Assembly (NCBI GenBank): GCA_023818725.1
Contig: JAMWBX010000029.1
Coordinates: 1-9,140 of the forward strand
Origin: Candidatus Omnitrophota bacterium
GTDB lineage: Bacteria > Ratteibacteria > UBA8468 > B48-G9 > DTJG01
Direction of reading: 5' to 3'
DNA length: 9,140 nucleotides
Under the pieces are notes generated by a model. It had not been told where the DNA came from. It searched no databases and saw only the letters and a program-made list of their open reading frames with translations. Of the stretch, positions 7,910 to 9,140 are shown one piece after another. Each line of letters opens with the position of its first letter. Position 1 is the stretch's first letter. The translations under genes and the position numbers were made by a program.

Positions 7910-8818
7910 ATGGATAAGGGTTTATATGGACTTATTCCGGCAATTGTCATTCCTTTTGACGAACAATTAAGGCTCGAGCAGGATATTTTTGAACAATATC
8001 TTGAAATTGTTTGTTCTGCTCAAATTGCCTCAATCGCAGTAAATACGGACGCAGGTGAAGGCGCTTTCCTTTCGCAATCGGAAAGAGAAAGAATATTAAA
8101 GATTGTGAAAAGAAAGGCAAAAAATATTCCTGTTGTTTGCGGACTTGGAGCGCAATCCACGCAACAGGCAGTCGAATACGGAAAAAGATATAAGGATTGT
8201 GGCGCGGATTATTTTCTTGTTTTTCCTCATTTTGCCTTCAGGGGCGCAAAAGGCATAGACCTGGCAGCGCTTAACTATCATCTGTCGCTGTCAAAAATAG
8301 GGGTGCCTATTATTCTTTTCCAGCTTCAGGAGGACCTTGGAGGTGTTCAGTATTCAGACGAAACACTTGCTCAACTTGCTCAGATTGATAATGTTGTTGC
8401 AATAAAGGAAGCAACCTTTGACGCGTTGAAATTCAGAAAAACCAAAGATCTTCTTGAGTCCCTGCCAGAAAAAATTACTCTCCTTACTGGAAATGACAAC
8501 TTTATCATAGAATCATTCATTCTTGGCGCTCAGGGCGCGCTTATTGGTTTTGGTTCAGTTTTTACTGATATCCAGGCGGCAGCAATTAACCTTGCCCTTG
8601 AAAAAAAATTCATCGAGGCGATGAAAACATTTGAGCCGCTTGCAAAATTGTGCGAGTTTTGTTTTTCTCCTCCTGTAAGGAATTACAGGGTAAGAATGAA
8701 ATATGTCCTTAAAAAACAGAAGATATTTAAAAATACCTGTGTTCAACCGCCCCTGATACAGATTGACGAAAGAGAGAAAAAGGCAATAGATAAAATCCTG
8801 AGAGAAATTCCTTTATGA
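7910..8818 (+). CDS. DapA/NAL-family class I aldolase or lyase with an atypical active site
   Basis: This is a 302-residue protein of the dihydrodipicolinate synthase/N-acetylneuraminate lyase superfamily, in which TIM-barrel enzymes use a lysine Schiff base to join or split keto acids. The Schiff-base lysine is Lys166 in VVAIKEATFD. The GxxGE-type motif is present as NTDAGEG (45-51), with Asp-Ala replacing the usual Thr-Thr. GGxxxT-like late-barrel elements appear as LLTGNDN (191-197) and GALIGFGSVF (209-218). Where true DHDPS has LYNVPSRTG, this protein has LFQLQEDLGG. The proton-relay tyrosine is therefore Phe137 and the substrate-binding arginine is lost. Lysine biosynthesis is unlikely, and another keto-acid or sugar-acid substrate fits better. 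It lies between a sugar isomerase and an FMN-protein gene, and its stop overlaps the next start. The family call is firm and the reaction is unknown. Confidence 0.87.
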   Translation: MDKGLYGLIPAIVIPFDEQLRLEQDIFEQYLEIVCSAQIASIAVNTDAGEGAFLSQSERERILKIVKRKAKNIPVVCGLGAQSTQQAVEYGKRYKDCGADYFLVFPHFAFRGAKGIDLAALNYHLSLSKIGVPIILFQLQEDLGGVQYSDETLAQLAQIDNVVAIKEATFDALKFRKTKDLLESLPEKITLLTGNDNFIIESFILGAQGALIGFGSVFTDIQAAAINLALEKKFIEAMKTFEPLAKLCEFCFSPPVRNYRVRMKYVLKKQKIFKNTCVQPPLIQIDEREKKAIDKILREIPL

Positions 8819-9140
8819 GCAGCGACAAAAAGCTTTCAGAATTGAGCCAGCATTTTCTTTTTTCTGATATACCGGAGGATTTTTCAGACATTGTGAAAAA
8901 TGAATTAAATCTTGATATATGGGCAAAATATGGAAATTTAGAGCTAAAAAATCCAGTTATTGTTGCGCCAGGCCAGATGACAACATCGATTTTACAGTTG
9001 CATCTTATCAAGCAGGCAGGTTTTGCCGGATGTGTTTTGAAGTCAGTTGTGGCAGAAGATAAAAACCAGAGATGTTCTATGAAAATACTGAGAAAAAAGC
9101 CGACAAAGGTTGAAACAGTTTATGATGAAACTGATGATAA
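8815..9140 (+). CDS. Dihydroorotate-dehydrogenase-like FMN-binding TIM-barrel protein, N-terminal part
   Basis: The ATG at 8815 overlaps the aldolase stop as ATGA, and the frame stays open for 108 codons to the right edge, so the gene is truncated by the window. After a 35-residue N-terminal extension comes YGNLELKNPVIVAPGQ (39-54), which matches the first strand of dihydroorotate dehydrogenase and PreA-like proteins. Next is KQAGFAGCVLKSVV (66-79), whose Lys76 falls where these enzymes hold FMN. The extension and the SMKILRKKPTKVETVYD segment (88-104) differ from classical PyrD, so it may be an oxidoreductase of another substrate. The overlap implies translational coupling to the aldolase. 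Catalytic residues lie beyond the window, so the exact class is open. Confidence 0.68.
   Translation, partial: MSSDKKLSELSQHFLFSDIPEDFSDIVKNELNLDIWAKYGNLELKNPVIVAPGQMTTSILQLHLIKQAGFAGCVLKSVVAEDKNQRCSMKILRKKPTKVETVYDETDD

Noticed and set aside
7363..7950. 195-codon minus-strand frame
   Set aside because: It is antisense to the isomerase and aldolase genes, both of which show catalytic motifs on the plus strand.

Overview
The window is moderately AT-rich bacterial DNA with Shine-Dalgarno-type ribosome sites, heavy use of AGA/AGG for arginine and ATA for isoleucine, and tight gene packing. Nothing in it fixes the species. From memory, this mix (a StsC/AHBA-synthase-like DegT aminotransferase, a heparinase-II/III-like toroid protein, an unusual DapA-fold aldolase beside a sugar phosphate isomerase, and a large-type NAD-glutamate dehydrogenase) resembles uncultured environmental phyla such as Poribacteria, Omnitrophica and relatives. 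That placement is an inference.

Layout. (1) Positions 2-1228, minus strand: a DegT/DnrJ/EryC1/StrS aminotransferase, cut by the left edge. (2) A 68-bp divergent intergenic region with overlapping promoter-like elements and an imperfect inverted repeat. (3) Positions 1297-3258, plus strand: a large heparinase-like gene that looks broken. Its N-terminal part, a short middle part and its C-terminal part lie in frames 1, 2 and 1, and both joins appear to lack sequence. (4) Positions 3259-3774, minus strand: a conserved protein of unknown function, abutting the broken gene end to end with no gap. (5) A 163-bp promoter region, then a 1028-residue NAD-glutamate dehydrogenase (3938-7024). (6) A close-packed plus-strand series: sugar phosphate isomerase/epimerase (7070-7882), DapA/NAL-family aldolase (7910-8818) and a dihydroorotate-dehydrogenase-like FMN protein (8815 to the right edge). 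The last two overlap by ATGA.

How the genes may fit together. The isomerase, aldolase and FMN-oxidoreductase-like genes look like one transcription unit for a small sugar-derived or keto-acid metabolite. The aldolase keeps the Schiff-base lysine but lacks the tyrosine and arginine typical of true dihydrodipicolinate synthase, so its substrate is probably not the lysine-pathway one. The glutamate dehydrogenase lies only 45 bp upstream, could be co-transcribed, and connects glutamate with 2-oxoglutarate, the usual donor pair of DegT aminotransferases. A shared amino-sugar or aminocyclitol pathway is possible but unproven.

No tRNA, rRNA, CRISPR array, insertion sequence or clear intrinsic terminator was seen. 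No gene-free stretch exceeds about 165 bp.
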